Shown here: positions 1 through 9,205 of the stretch, one piece after another | Numbering within the stretch: position 1 is the first letter of the stretch | How the letters are laid out: every line of letters begins with the position of its first letter | Assembly (NCBI GenBank): GCA_021324135.1 | Contig: JAJPJO010000537.1 | Span: 1-46,205, forward strand | DNA from: Pseudomonadota bacterium | Lineage (GTDB): Bacteria > Cyanobacteriota > Vampirovibrionia > Obscuribacterales > Obscuribacteraceae | DNA: 46,205 nt | Direction of reading: 5' to 3' | Made by a program: the position numbers and the translations under genes | The notes under the pieces: generated by a model | What the model was told of the DNA's origin: nothing | The model's database searches: none | Seen by the model: only the letters and a program-made list of their open reading frames with translations

Positions 1-191
1 AGCTCACCGGCGTTTTCTACGATTCTGATGGCGAGCGCCTGGACAAGCTTGACTTCAACCCCCAGGCCCTGCCCTATACGGCCGACATCAGCCAGATTGG
101 CGGCATGCCCCACAAAGTGCTTGAGAATGTCTACGTGCAGCGTGGCCGCCAGCCGGTGCGCATGACCGGAAGCGCCTCGCCGGCGAATTAA
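1..191 (+). CDS. C-terminal fragment of an unidentified protein
   Basis: An open frame runs in from the left edge (first full codon at 3) and stops at TAA 189-191, giving 62 residues. The residues include YTADISQIGGMPHKVLENVY and a basic, Pro-containing tail. Codon use matches the neighbouring genes, and a strong hairpin follows about 20 bp after the stop, as expected at the end of a real gene. I do not recognise a family from this fragment. Confidence 0.6.
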   Translation, partial: LTGVFYDSDGERLDKLDFNPQALPYTADISQIGGMPHKVLENVYVQRGRQPVRMTGSASPAN

Positions 192-210
192 TCCGGGCAG
201 GCAAAAGTCA

Positions 211-234
211 AGGCAGCCCCTGACGGGGCTGCCT
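211..234 (+). terminator. Hairpin downstream of the truncated first gene
   Basis: A perfect 10-bp GC-rich stem (AGGCAGCCCC / GGGGCTGCCT) closes a TGAC loop, starting 20 bp after the stop codon at 191. There is no clear T-run after it, so it is either an atypical intrinsic terminator or a 3'-end stabilising hairpin. Confidence 0.6.
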
Positions 235-567
235 CTGGTAACTTCCTCGTCGGATCGGGGGAAGGCTTTCTCACGATTAGGTTGGGGGCCTGGTGAGGGG
301 GAATCAAGTGAAAATCAGACCCAACGAGGTACCTAAAGTTTTGTTAGCCGGAGCAAAGCAGACTATCCCTTCGCTCGCCTGATCCATTTATATCAGGGCC
401 CATTGGCTACCATTTATAGGCTCACCCATAATTCGATATGTAGTTTCCTATGTTCTGATAGGGCATAAATTTAGTGAGATCAGGAGAGCAATCACTTGAG
501 AACGATGAGTGAAAAATCGTTTTTACAGAGCCTGAGGCGGTATAACGAACAGGGCGATTGACAGGCG
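235..567. other. Intergenic region upstream of the REC-GAF-LuxR gene
   Basis: About 330 bp without a clear gene. It holds two short inverted repeats, CCTGAT/ATCAGG near 380-400 and CCTAT/ATAGG near 450-466, and is AT-richer than the flanking coding DNA. A promoter for the downstream regulator is expected here, but no convincing -35/-10 pair stands out. A possible 18-codon ORF lies at 505-561 and is listed separately. Confidence 0.4.
505..561 (+). CDS. Possible 18-aa upstream ORF
   Basis: ATG at 505 opens 18 codons that stop at TGA 559-561, six bases before the ATG of the response-regulator gene at 568. The peptide starts MSEKSFLQSL and is charged. The only purine-rich ribosome-binding candidate (CAGGAGAG, 481-488) is too far upstream to be convincing. 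It could be a translationally coupled leader ORF or chance, and no function is suggested by the sequence. Confidence 0.2.
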   Translation: MSEKSFLQSLRRYNEQGD

Positions 568-1851
568 ATGGAACAGGAATCCCAAGCAAGAAGCGAAGTT
601 CAAACCCAGGAGCAAGCCAGAGAACGGGTTGTTCTGTTGATTGAGCCCAAGACCGACGATCGCAAGAAATGCGCCGATGCGATTGTCTCGCAATCGCCCC
701 TCTATGACGTTGAGACGGCTCAGTCAGCCGAAGAGGCGCTCCAGAAGTTCGAAAAGAAACAATATGACGTGGTGGTCATGAATTATGACCTGCCCGACAT
801 TGCCGGTGATGAGCTGACCCGCAAGTTGAATCTGATCAATCCCACTTGCCCGATTGTGGTCATGACCGGCGTCGACAGCCCCGAGCTGGCACTGAAAGTT
901 CTCCGAGCCGGCGCCATGGATTACCTGCCGAAGCTGGGCGAGTATCAGCGTTTTCTCCCCAGAACCATTACGACCAATTTGCAGCGCGCCATGCTCCTGG
1001 AGAACCTGCGGGAAATGTACACCCGCGTCGAGCAAGCCTCGAAGGACGAGGCTCTCTTGAATCGTTTGATCGTCAGCATTCACAATTCGCTCGATCTGGC
1101 CGACACAATCGAGCGTGCCACCAGAAATCTCCTGGATGAGTTGAAGGTGTCGCGCGTGATTACCTGCTTGTGCGATGAGGCGGACAGCAAGATGCGCATC
1201 CGCAGGCAGATATCCGAGCCCAACGTCACATCGATATCGGAGAAAAGTGTTCTGTTCGATCGCTATCACGATCTGCTCCTCGACATCGGCGAGCGCCGCC
1301 CGCTCGTAGTTCTGCAAGACGACACATTTGCCTTTGCCCAGGATGTGCGCATGGAGATGATCGGCTACAACATTCAATCGATGATCATGGTGCCGCTCGT
1401 CTACCGCGGCAAACTCATGGGATTGATTCACCTCGATCAAACGGACTACGTGCGGCTCTGGACGGTGAGTGAAATCAATCTGCTCACCCGCATCGCCAAT
1501 CAATTTTCGATTGCCATCAGCCAGGCGAAGCTCTATCAACGCGTCGAATCGCAGAGCACGAGCATCGATAAACTGCGCGAGTTGTGCGGGCAACTCAACG
1601 ACGTCGTAAAGGGAACGATCGAATTGACCGAGCGCACCGAAAGCCGGGAGCGCGTTCGGGTAAAATTGAGCAGTCGCGAGTTGGAAGTCCTGAAGAAAGT
1701 AGCCCAGGGGTTGTCAAACAAAGAAATTGCCGAGCAACTCCACATCACCGAGGGAACCACGGAGGTCCATGTCTCGAGACTGCGCAAGAAGTTGGCGGTA
1801 ACAAGCCGAGCGGCACTGGTTAAATATGCCTACGAAAATCACATCTCCTGA
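568..1851 (+). CDS. REC-GAF-LuxR response regulator with a degenerate receiver
   Basis: A 427-aa transcription regulator. Residues about 20-140 form a CheY-like receiver, about 165-320 a GAF domain, and about 365-427 a LuxR/GerE helix-turn-helix containing LSNKEIAEQL and TEGTTEVHVSRLRKKL. In the receiver the position of the phosphorylated Asp is Asn72 (VVVMNYDLPD; the usual pattern is D-x-x-[LM]-P). The usual acidic pair is Glu26-Pro27, while Thr100 and Lys122 of the switch are kept. It is therefore probably not controlled by Asp phosphorylation, and the GAF domain may be the real sensor. The 3' end overlaps the next gene, a (p)ppGpp-hydrolase-like protein, by 26 bp, so the two are likely co-expressed. 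Confidence 0.88.
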   Translation: MEQESQARSEVQTQEQARERVVLLIEPKTDDRKKCADAIVSQSPLYDVETAQSAEEALQKFEKKQYDVVVMNYDLPDIAGDELTRKLNLINPTCPIVVMTGVDSPELALKVLRAGAMDYLPKLGEYQRFLPRTITTNLQRAMLLENLREMYTRVEQASKDEALLNRLIVSIHNSLDLADTIERATRNLLDELKVSRVITCLCDEADSKMRIRRQISEPNVTSISEKSVLFDRYHDLLLDIGERRPLVVLQDDTFAFAQDVRMEMIGYNIQSMIMVPLVYRGKLMGLIHLDQTDYVRLWTVSEINLLTRIANQFSIAISQAKLYQRVESQSTSIDKLRELCGQLNDVVKGTIELTERTESRERVRVKLSSRELEVLKKVAQGLSNKEIAEQLHITEGTTEVHVSRLRKKLAVTSRAALVKYAYENHIS

Positions 1852-2395
1852 TCTGAATCTGATCTTTGACGCCCTGGCGTTTGCGGCGGCAAAGCATCGC
1901 TTGCAAAAACGCAAGTCCAGAGGCACTCCATACATCAACCATCCGATCGAGGTGGCTCGCCTGCTTGTCACCGTGGGCGGTATCAAGGACGAGGAAGTGC
2001 TGGCCGCGGCCATTTTGCATGACACCATAGAAGATACCGAAACGACGGCGGAGGAGATCGAAGAGCGCTTCGGAAAAACGGTATTGGATATGGTGCTGGA
2101 GTGCACCGATGACAAATCCCTGCCCAAAGCCGAGCGTAAGCGGCGCCAGATCGAGAACGCCAGCCATAAATCGCCCTCAGCCAAATGTTTGAAGATTGCC
2201 GACAAGATAAGCAATGTTAACGATATCGGCGAGCACCCGCCCGAGGACTGGGATATGGAGCGCATTGTCGACTACCTGGATTGGTCCGAGAAAGTGGTGG
2301 CCGGACTGCGCGGCGTCAATGAAGAGTTGGACAAGCATTACGATCAATGTCTGGCGAAGGCGCGCAAGAAGGTGGCTGCCCGCGCCCGAAAGTAG
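1826..2395 (+). CDS. MESH1-type HD-domain (p)ppGpp hydrolase
   Basis: A 189-aa standalone HD phosphohydrolase of the SpoT-hydrolase/MESH1 family, predicted to remove pyrophosphate from (p)ppGpp or to act on a related nucleotide such as NADPH, as animal MESH1 does. The Mn-binding set is complete and correctly spaced: His39 (YINHP), His65-Asp66 (AAAILHDTIEDT) and Asp126 (KIADKISN). Glu69-Asp70 and Asn130 are also present. There is no synthetase, TGS or ACT domain, so it is a small alarmone hydrolase rather than a full Rel. The start lies inside the preceding regulator gene, giving a 26-bp overlap and suggesting translational coupling. The C-terminus is Lys/Arg-rich. Confidence 0.88.
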   Translation: MPTKITSPDLNLIFDALAFAAAKHRLQKRKSRGTPYINHPIEVARLLVTVGGIKDEEVLAAAILHDTIEDTETTAEEIEERFGKTVLDMVLECTDDKSLPKAERKRRQIENASHKSPSAKCLKIADKISNVNDIGEHPPEDWDMERIVDYLDWSEKVVAGLRGVNEELDKHYDQCLAKARKKVAARARK

Positions 2396-2407
2396 AGAAC
2401 GTCATCA

Positions 2408-3421
2408 CTATCGACTTTTATTGACCGAACGGATTAAGAACCAGGATTCACGCTTCAGCGCATTCACATTCGGGTTGGCAACCGGCTTCATAATCTCGGG
2501 TTGCTTTTGCTCTTCTTTGCTCCGCTCCCGCTTTTCCTCTCTGGTTCGGCGTTGATAGTCGTACCAGACGTCGCTGTCGCGCAGCTGCAGAGCCTGACCC
2601 AACAGAGCATTGTAATCGGGATCGTCGGGATGCTCGCGCACGAGCTGATTGAGCAGGGCGATTGAGTTTTTGAGGCTTCCGAACTGCAATTCTTTCACAA
2701 GCTTGCTCAAGACAATCTCTTCCTGCCCTTGCGTTTTCCCAGCCTGGGCTTGATTCGATTCGCCGCCTGCCGTTTGCCCGGGATTGCCGTTCTCCAATCG
2801 TCTGTCCAGATGCGGGCTTTCATAGCCTGCCTCATCGCTGGCGGCATGTTTTTTCTTGGCGGGCAGGCTGCGCCGATTCTTCTTGTGCTTGATCTCGCCT
2901 TCACTGCGCTCGGCTTGCCTTCGTCCGCGCTGCTGTCCTGTTTGCTGTTGTTCCGCTTGCTGTTCTTCCGCTTGCTGTTGTTCTGCTTGCGACGGCTCTG
3001 CCGGCTGTTGCTCGGTGGCGGGCTTGCTCTGCATGGTATTGATCGTGTCGGCGGCAGCCTCATCTGCTCTCTTTGGCTCGCTCTCAGGGCTGCTTGTCTG
3101 GGTTGTGGCTCGATCATCAGTCATAGATCGGCTCGACTCCGGCTCAGCCGGCTGGGAGCTGCTTTCTGGTTTGAGGCGCTCTTCGAGATCGAGAACGTTT
3201 GATTTTTGCTCCGTTATTATGCCTCTTCCATGCTCGACCTTGGGCAGTGCCGATGATTCGCCGCCATCGGCGATATAATACGCGGACTTTGATTGGGAAC
3301 CGCGATCCATGCTCTGCAGTCTAGGATCATCAGGTCTGCTCAACGCTTTATCAAACGAGCAGGAAGATATGCCGGCAAAGCCGATCATTAGAATTAAGTG
3401 TTGACGGTTGCGTAAAAGCAT
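2408..3421 (-). CDS. Gln/Glu-rich lipoprotein with a TPR-like C-terminus
   Basis: A 337-aa predicted lipoprotein. The N-terminus has a short hydrophobic stretch and a lipobox ending ISSC (Cys21). The middle, about residues 90-215, is low-complexity and hydrophilic, with repeated QAE/EQQ units and basic patches (KHKKNRRSLPAKKKH), as in an extended periplasmic linker. Residues about 235-285 (LKNSIALLNQLVREHPDDPD...) resemble one or two TPR helices. No enzyme motif is visible. It is convergent with the hydrolase gene (12-bp gap) and divergent from the AsmA-like gene. Confidence 0.7.
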   Translation of the reverse strand: MLLRNRQHLILMIGFAGISSCSFDKALSRPDDPRLQSMDRGSQSKSAYYIADGGESSALPKVEHGRGIITEQKSNVLDLEERLKPESSSQPAEPESSRSMTDDRATTQTSSPESEPKRADEAAADTINTMQSKPATEQQPAEPSQAEQQQAEEQQAEQQQTGQQRGRRQAERSEGEIKHKKNRRSLPAKKKHAASDEAGYESPHLDRRLENGNPGQTAGGESNQAQAGKTQGQEEIVLSKLVKELQFGSLKNSIALLNQLVREHPDDPDYNALLGQALQLRDSDVWYDYQRRTREEKRERSKEEQKQPEIMKPVANPNVNALKRESWFLIRSVNKSR

Positions 3422-3500
3422 TAAGCAAAGATGCTATTTTGAAGGTCTCACTAGCTTATCATGTCCCTTAGCCGCCAACGAACTCAAGGCTCAAGATAGA

Positions 3501-6500
3501 ATGCAGATCCGGACGAGAGAAACAGAAAAGTTGAATCAAGTCCGTAGTCCGCGGCCGAGGCTGTTTATCCTGCGCTTTATCCTCCTCTGGCTGGGCAGCA
3601 TGTTCGTAGTCGCCTGCATTACATTGCTGCAGGATATAAACTGGTCGCGGCCTTACCTCGAGCGGAGCCTGGGCGATGGTCTCAATAGAAAGGCCAAGCT
3701 TGGCCGATTGAAGTGGTCTTTTGGATTAAACGGATTTTCAATCTGGACAAACAAACTGACGCTTCAAGAATTGGACGGCACTCCTTTCCTCGAGGGCGGT
3801 CGCAGTGAGATGGGTGTATCCGTTTTTTCAATTGCGGCGCGAAGAGCGATCATCAACTTCCTCTCTTTTGAGAAGCCGATCGTGCACCTGGTCAAAACCA
3901 GCTCGCATAGCTGGAATATAGATGATCTGCTTAGACCGGGCCCGGAGATCAAATTCCTGCAAATCACGGGCGGTGAGTTCGACATGCTCGACAATAGCAA
4001 GTCAGCGCCGAAATTGACGCCGATCTATTTCAAGAACGTCGAGATGAAGCTGAACTTTCCGCATAAACATGCAACTCGACCGTTTTTCCTTTCATTTATC
4101 GTGCCTGGATCGGGCTTCAACTCGACCTGCACATTGGAGGGTCTCGGCACCGGCGAGCTGGAGGATTGGAAGAACAATGAATACGCCTTCAAGCTCATCG
4201 GGACAAAACTAGACCCGCGTCTTTTAGAAAGATTTATCTCCTTTGTCTCCACTGATAGAAACGCAGCAGTGTCCGGCAATCCAAGCGCCGTTCAGCACGA
4301 TGGCACTACATATGGTGCGGCGAGCGGCCAACCACAGGGTCTGCTGGCAGCCATCCAACCATTGACCGGGCTCTTCGACCTGAAGGCTGCCGGCAAGGGC
4401 ACATTCTCTCAGGGGATCAAAACATCAATCGAGGTTCTCGCACCCGAGCTCAAAGTGAACTCGAGCAAACTGGCCCCCATAGATGCCGGAAAAACGACCG
4501 GCATACTCTCAGCTGATGTCTCGGAGCAAAAGCTCGCCTGGAAAGATTCTCTGCTCAAATTTAAAGGTCTCGAGTTGCACTCGAGTGGCGAACTGAAAAA
4601 CTGGCAAGGATCGAAACCGGCGATTGCGGCCGATCTGAGTGCCGATGTGAAAGATGTCGGCGTTCTGCAAGACTTGCTGGCTCCGCCTCAGCGGGCAAAA
4701 AAGCATGAGAAAGCCGATCTTCTCGGGATCAATGACCTGGCCAACACGCGGCTGGTCGGCAGCGCTCAGATCTTGATCAAAATAACTGGCACCGCGGATG
4801 ATACTAAAATAAGCACGGCTCTGCAAAGCAGAGATCTGGCTGTGAAAGGGCTGATCAATCAGGCACACGAACGCTATCCGCTTCTGTGCATGGTAGGGGT
4901 TCATCCCGACGCCAAAGTCCGAACCGACGTGCACATCGATCATGATGGCAGAATCGAAGTCAAGGACGGACAGGTAACAGGACCGGGAACCAATCTCAAG
5001 GCGACCGGGTGGCTTGATCCCAAGTCGAATGGGGCCAGGTTGAATGTTCATGGCGATCGCATTTCGCTAAAGCAGTCGGGTATCACCTTAAGTGAGAATG
5101 TAAAAGCATACAGGGAAGTAACGAACACAATAAAGTTGCCCGGCAAGAACAGCTTCATACTCGATGGCAGTGCCACCGCGGATGCCACCATTGAAAGAAC
5201 AAACGGTGCGCTTGTCGTGAATGGCACACTTGGACTCAAGGATGCCTCCTTCGAGCTGAAGAATAAAATGCTGAAGCTCAGCCACGTCAACGGCAACCTC
5301 AGAATCACCGACGGGCCCGGCGGCGGCATCGTCAACTTCGATAATGTCAAAGGCAGGATGGGTGATGGCGGTAACTTCGAGCTGGGAGGCAAAATTGCCC
5401 TGACAAGCAGACCGGCAATCGACTTGTCCCTGCACGCCACCAGTTTCGATCTAAAGCACCTGAGCTCGTTGTTGAGCATCTTCCAGATCAACATTCCGGT
5501 AATTACTGAGCGCCAGCTCTACGGTCGAGTGGAGGACGTGAAGCTGACCGTGACCGGCACGCCGGCCAATCCGCATATCTACTTCAGTGCCGTGCCTGAC
5601 GATTTATACTACAAGCCGCCTGGTCTGGGAAAACCACTGAGGGCCGCGGCCGGCTTAATCGTTTACGACCACGATGATTTAACCCTGAAAGATGTCTCCA
5701 TCCTGTCGCGAGACAAAACCATAATCACGAGCCTGACCATAGAAAAGGTCTCAAAAGAATGTACTCTGAAACGAGCGAAAGCGAAATCCGACAACATAGA
5801 TCTGTCGGAAATCAATTATTACTTGTCCTCTACGGCAATGCCGCCGCCCTTGCGCAAAGCCTATCTCGCTTTTTTGAAACAGTACCAGATAGCCAATTTG
5901 CACGGCAAAGCCTACGGAGACATCCTCTGCCAGATCAACGGCAATGACATCAAATTTGATGGCATCATCGGCTGCTACAAAGCCTCGGCTAAGGTGGCCG
6001 GCTATCCGGTAACAAACATCGAGGGAATATTCGCCGCATCCGGAGAAGAGCTCATGCTGCAGGATGCCGTCTGCTTTATCCGCGGCAGTAAGTTTACGCT
6101 CAACGGCTACGTCAACAATTATCGCAGCCAATATCCGACCTGGCAGACGGAGGTATCCTCGACCCTGGCCGCACAAGAGCTGGTTGAGCTCATTCCCGAT
6201 CTGGCCGAGCAGACCAAGACAAAGATCGAGATCACGAGCAAAGGTCCGCTCAGCTTGCGAGCCAAGGTGAGCGGAAATCTGGACTTCAACCAGATCCAGT
6301 ATTCACTGATCGCCAATAAAAAGGATGCCCTGAGCATCTCAGGTGCATTCGGCAAGGTTTACCAACCGCCCGATACACCGATCACGCTCGATGGCGTCCT
6401 GTCGATTAAGAAAAATACGATGGATTTGAGCGATACTCATCTCCTGGTCGGCGACACGCTCATACGATTGGATGGGCAAATCGCTCAGAAGCCTGATCCC

Positions 6501-7703
6501 GGCAGGCTTTTTCTCACATTCCGCATTGCTGACAATGCCGCGGTTGATAAGCTCATGGCCCTCGTTTATCCTCCCTTCGCCGAAAACGTTCAGGGCAAAA
6601 TCGGCGGCTCGTTCGAGATCAAAGGAGACATGGACAGCCCCGTCATAGCCAGCGACATCACGCTCAGCAATATCGCCATGCCGCAGTTCGCGATCAGCAA
6701 TCTGAACGGCAGTATCAAAGGTGGCGCGGCAATCGAAAAGTCTGGATCTAAACGCTCAGTAAAGGCTCAACCATCACTAATCCAGATCGATTCGGTGAAT
6801 GTGAAACGTCTGGCCGTGAAGAACATAAAAGCCAACCTGTCGCTGGCTCCTTCATCTGCACAACCGGGCCAATCAGCAATCGTCATCGATCAAGGCGAGG
6901 GAAACCTGGCTGGCGGCACGATAAAATTCTCGGCAAAAATCTATCCCGATACTAATTCAATCGCCTCGAATGTGACATTAAGATCAATCGCCGCCAATGA
7001 AATCGGTGATAAACTCCTGGGCCATCCCCGAGAAATCACCGGCAAGGCAGATGCAGATCTGGAGCTTAGCACCATAGGCGGTGACTCTAGAAAGCTGGTT
7101 CACAACCTCAATGGTCATGGAACCATCACCGTCAAGGAAGGCGTTATCGCACGGGTAGCCCAACTGCAAACCGGCCTCACCAGATACAATTTGCTTACTC
7201 AGGGAATTTTCGGCTTCAATGTGAACAACCTGGTACAAAGCCTCTGGCCCGTGCGCACAGGTCAATTCCATACGCTTAACTATGCGTTTGATGTAGACAG
7301 CGGCGCCGTAAAATTTAACGAGATCCGATTCAGCGGCGACGACTTGCGTCTCTGGGGCAACGGCACGGCAAATCTGGAAACATCCAAAGTGAACCTGGAA
7401 ATAGCCGGCAAAATACCGCGAGTCGCTTCCAGCCGGCTTGGCGCTATAGGAATGGCGATGCGCAATGTCACCATTCAAAAGCTTTTCAAGACAGCCACAT
7501 TCGGTCGATTGCAGAACCTGCCATCACTGCCCGTCCTGGGCGACATCGCCTCCGACAAGCCGAGAAGCTTCATTTTTCAGCTTGACTCGCAAGCCGATGA
7601 CGCCAAAGCGATTACCAGGTCAATCGAAAAATCATTCAAATGGATACCTGAGAAAAGGGATGCAAGCGCTCACCCGGTGCCCGGCATACAGCACCAGATG
7701 TGA
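3501..7703 (+). CDS. AsmA/YhdP-like giant membrane-anchored protein
   Basis: A protein of about 1400 aa with one N-terminal transmembrane helix (around LFILRFILLWLGSMFVVACI), a very long repetitive beta-strand-rich body, and a C-terminal AsmA-like module that includes LNGHGTITVKEGVIARVAQL and VKFNEIRFSGDDLRLWGNGT. Members of the AsmA/TamB/YhdP group are inner-membrane-anchored, bridge-like periplasmic proteins implicated in phospholipid transport to the outer membrane. This role is inferred from architecture. A TTG at 3408 would add 31 residues but would overlap the start of the divergent lipoprotein gene, so the ATG at 3501 is preferred. It appears monocistronic. Confidence 0.8.
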   Translation: MQIRTRETEKLNQVRSPRPRLFILRFILLWLGSMFVVACITLLQDINWSRPYLERSLGDGLNRKAKLGRLKWSFGLNGFSIWTNKLTLQELDGTPFLEGGRSEMGVSVFSIAARRAIINFLSFEKPIVHLVKTSSHSWNIDDLLRPGPEIKFLQITGGEFDMLDNSKSAPKLTPIYFKNVEMKLNFPHKHATRPFFLSFIVPGSGFNSTCTLEGLGTGELEDWKNNEYAFKLIGTKLDPRLLERFISFVSTDRNAAVSGNPSAVQHDGTTYGAASGQPQGLLAAIQPLTGLFDLKAAGKGTFSQGIKTSIEVLAPELKVNSSKLAPIDAGKTTGILSADVSEQKLAWKDSLLKFKGLELHSSGELKNWQGSKPAIAADLSADVKDVGVLQDLLAPPQRAKKHEKADLLGINDLANTRLVGSAQILIKITGTADDTKISTALQSRDLAVKGLINQAHERYPLLCMVGVHPDAKVRTDVHIDHDGRIEVKDGQVTGPGTNLKATGWLDPKSNGARLNVHGDRISLKQSGITLSENVKAYREVTNTIKLPGKNSFILDGSATADATIERTNGALVVNGTLGLKDASFELKNKMLKLSHVNGNLRITDGPGGGIVNFDNVKGRMGDGGNFELGGKIALTSRPAIDLSLHATSFDLKHLSSLLSIFQINIPVITERQLYGRVEDVKLTVTGTPANPHIYFSAVPDDLYYKPPGLGKPLRAAAGLIVYDHDDLTLKDVSILSRDKTIITSLTIEKVSKECTLKRAKAKSDNIDLSEINYYLSSTAMPPPLRKAYLAFLKQYQIANLHGKAYGDILCQINGNDIKFDGIIGCYKASAKVAGYPVTNIEGIFAASGEELMLQDAVCFIRGSKFTLNGYVNNYRSQYPTWQTEVSSTLAAQELVELIPDLAEQTKTKIEITSKGPLSLRAKVSGNLDFNQIQYSLIANKKDALSISGAFGKVYQPPDTPITLDGVLSIKKNTMDLSDTHLLVGDTLIRLDGQIAQKPDPGRLFLTFRIADNAAVDKLMALVYPPFAENVQGKIGGSFEIKGDMDSPVIASDITLSNIAMPQFAISNLNGSIKGGAAIEKSGSKRSVKAQPSLIQIDSVNVKRLAVKNIKANLSLAPSSAQPGQSAIVIDQGEGNLAGGTIKFSAKIYPDTNSIASNVTLRSIAANEIGDKLLGHPREITGKADADLELSTIGGDSRKLVHNLNGHGTITVKEGVIARVAQLQTGLTRYNLLTQGIFGFNVNNLVQSLWPVRTGQFHTLNYAFDVDSGAVKFNEIRFSGDDLRLWGNGTANLETSKVNLEIAGKIPRVASSRLGAIGMAMRNVTIQKLFKTATFGRLQNLPSLPVLGDIASDKPRSFIFQLDSQADDAKAITRSIEKSFKWIPEKRDASAHPVPGIQHQM

Positions 7704-7813
7704 TGGCGGTGTAAACATAGTCGCCTGGGTGGATAAACGACGCCTCACCGGCGGTGGCGCCACAGTCAATTTATCAAATTGCATTTATCAAGCAGCTGTG
7801 TATTATATATGCC

Positions 7814-9205
7814 ATGAGCACAATCGAATATCCATCCGCGCCCGGCGATAATGAGCCAGGACGTCAAGCTGCGCTTGCCGCTCCTTCCTTCGCCGCCGGC
7901 TCAGCCATAGATAATGGTTCGGCATCTCTGGTCATATCAGTGTCGAGCGGCCAGTCGTGCCATCAATTATTTTCACAGCACCTCGATAATAAAGACATGC
8001 AAGCCCGCACCACAGGCAGTGCGGTCAGCATCACATCCCTGTCTGCACCAGTGGTGATGGCGCGCGGAAATGCGCTCGATCCGGTCTCAAATCGGGCGGC
8101 CGATCTGCCTTCATCACAGGCACGAGCGAAAACGCAAAAGCAGGAAACCACAGATGTCCTCGCTCAGTATATGGGTAAATATATCGACCTGGTCGAGCAT
8201 GAAAGAGCCCTCTCACCAAATACAGTGGCAGCTTACCGAAGAGATTTGCGTTCATTCCTGAGGTGGTATCAGAGTCGCGGTCAGCGGCCGCTTTTTCCGA
8301 ACCGCGGACACATAGCCGAATTCCTCGTTTTTATGAAAACCGAAGGTCAGAGCACATCTTCATCAGCACGCACACTGGCAAGCCTGCGCGGCTGGTTTGC
8401 CTGGCTTAAGGCTTGCGGAATAACCCAGGATGATCCTTGCGAGGCCATCGAAAATCCGCATAGAGGACAACTGCTGCCCACCGTTTTGTCGGAGCGAGAA
8501 GTCTCGGCAATGCTCGCTGCTGCCGCCAATCCGCGTGAGCGTGCCATACTTGAATTGCTATATGGAGCAGGCCTGCGCGTTTCAGAACTGGTCGGGCTGA
8601 ATCTCGATGATGTCTACCTCGATCAATGTTATCTGAGATGCCTTGGCAAAGGACAGAAGGAACGCATCGTTCCGATAGGGAACGCGGCTGTGCAAGCAGT
8701 TAGAGATTATCTCGCCCATCGCCGGGGGCAACCAAAGCGCCGCAAACGAAAGTTAAGGCAGCGGTCCGGCGCAGTCAGAGCCGATCAATCGGCCAGGGAC
8801 GGATTCAGAAGGCAAAAGGCCGGCAAAGATCAAGGCACCAGTCGCGGTGCGGGAAGCGATAAAAGGGAGGCATGGCGTTCTGAGCCTTTGTTTCAAACCG
8901 ACACGGGCGAGCGCCTGAGCCGTCTGGTCGTTTGGCAAACTATAAAAAGGATCGCCGGCAGGGCTTCCCTGGTCAAACCGCTGTCTCCTCATACGCTCAG
9001 GCACAGTTTTGCCACGCATCTATTGGAGCGCGGCGCCGACTTGCGCTCAGTGCAAGAGCTGCTGGGACACAGCAGTGTCGTCACAACCCAGCTCTATACC
9101 CACGTCAGCCGCACTCATCTAAAGAAGGCCTACCAGAACGCTCAGTCTCAATTCGTAAACACCTTTACACCCGAAACAGCGCCTGACGGCAATTTGTGCT
9201 TATAA
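7814..9205 (+). CDS. Tyrosine recombinase of the XerC/XerD type
   Basis: A site-specific tyrosine recombinase of 463 aa from the ATG at 7814; a GTG at 7754 would add 20 residues. Counted from 7814, the core SAM-like domain is about 115-210 and the catalytic domain about 225-450. The catalytic set is complete: Arg255 (GAGLRVSELV), Lys282 (GKGQKER), His393 and Arg396 (HTLRHSFATHLL), His419 (LLGHSSV) and nucleophile Tyr428 (TQLYTHVS). Typical Xer proteins are about 300 aa. This one has about 110 extra N-terminal residues of low complexity and a basic insertion of about 50 residues (305-355, PKRRKRKLRQR...) before the EPLFQT strand. The likely role is chromosome dimer resolution at dif, or integration; no dif-like site was identified here. 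Confidence 0.88.
   Translation: MSTIEYPSAPGDNEPGRQAALAAPSFAAGSAIDNGSASLVISVSSGQSCHQLFSQHLDNKDMQARTTGSAVSITSLSAPVVMARGNALDPVSNRAADLPSSQARAKTQKQETTDVLAQYMGKYIDLVEHERALSPNTVAAYRRDLRSFLRWYQSRGQRPLFPNRGHIAEFLVFMKTEGQSTSSSARTLASLRGWFAWLKACGITQDDPCEAIENPHRGQLLPTVLSEREVSAMLAAAANPRERAILELLYGAGLRVSELVGLNLDDVYLDQCYLRCLGKGQKERIVPIGNAAVQAVRDYLAHRRGQPKRRKRKLRQRSGAVRADQSARDGFRRQKAGKDQGTSRGAGSDKREAWRSEPLFQTDTGERLSRLVVWQTIKRIAGRASLVKPLSPHTLRHSFATHLLERGADLRSVQELLGHSSVVTTQLYTHVSRTHLKKAYQNAQSQFVNTFTPETAPDGNLCL

Noticed and set aside
724..1593. Long minus-strand frame (289 codons) inside the REC-GAF-LuxR gene
   Set aside because: Shadow of the plus-strand gene, which has clear domains; the antisense product has no family features.
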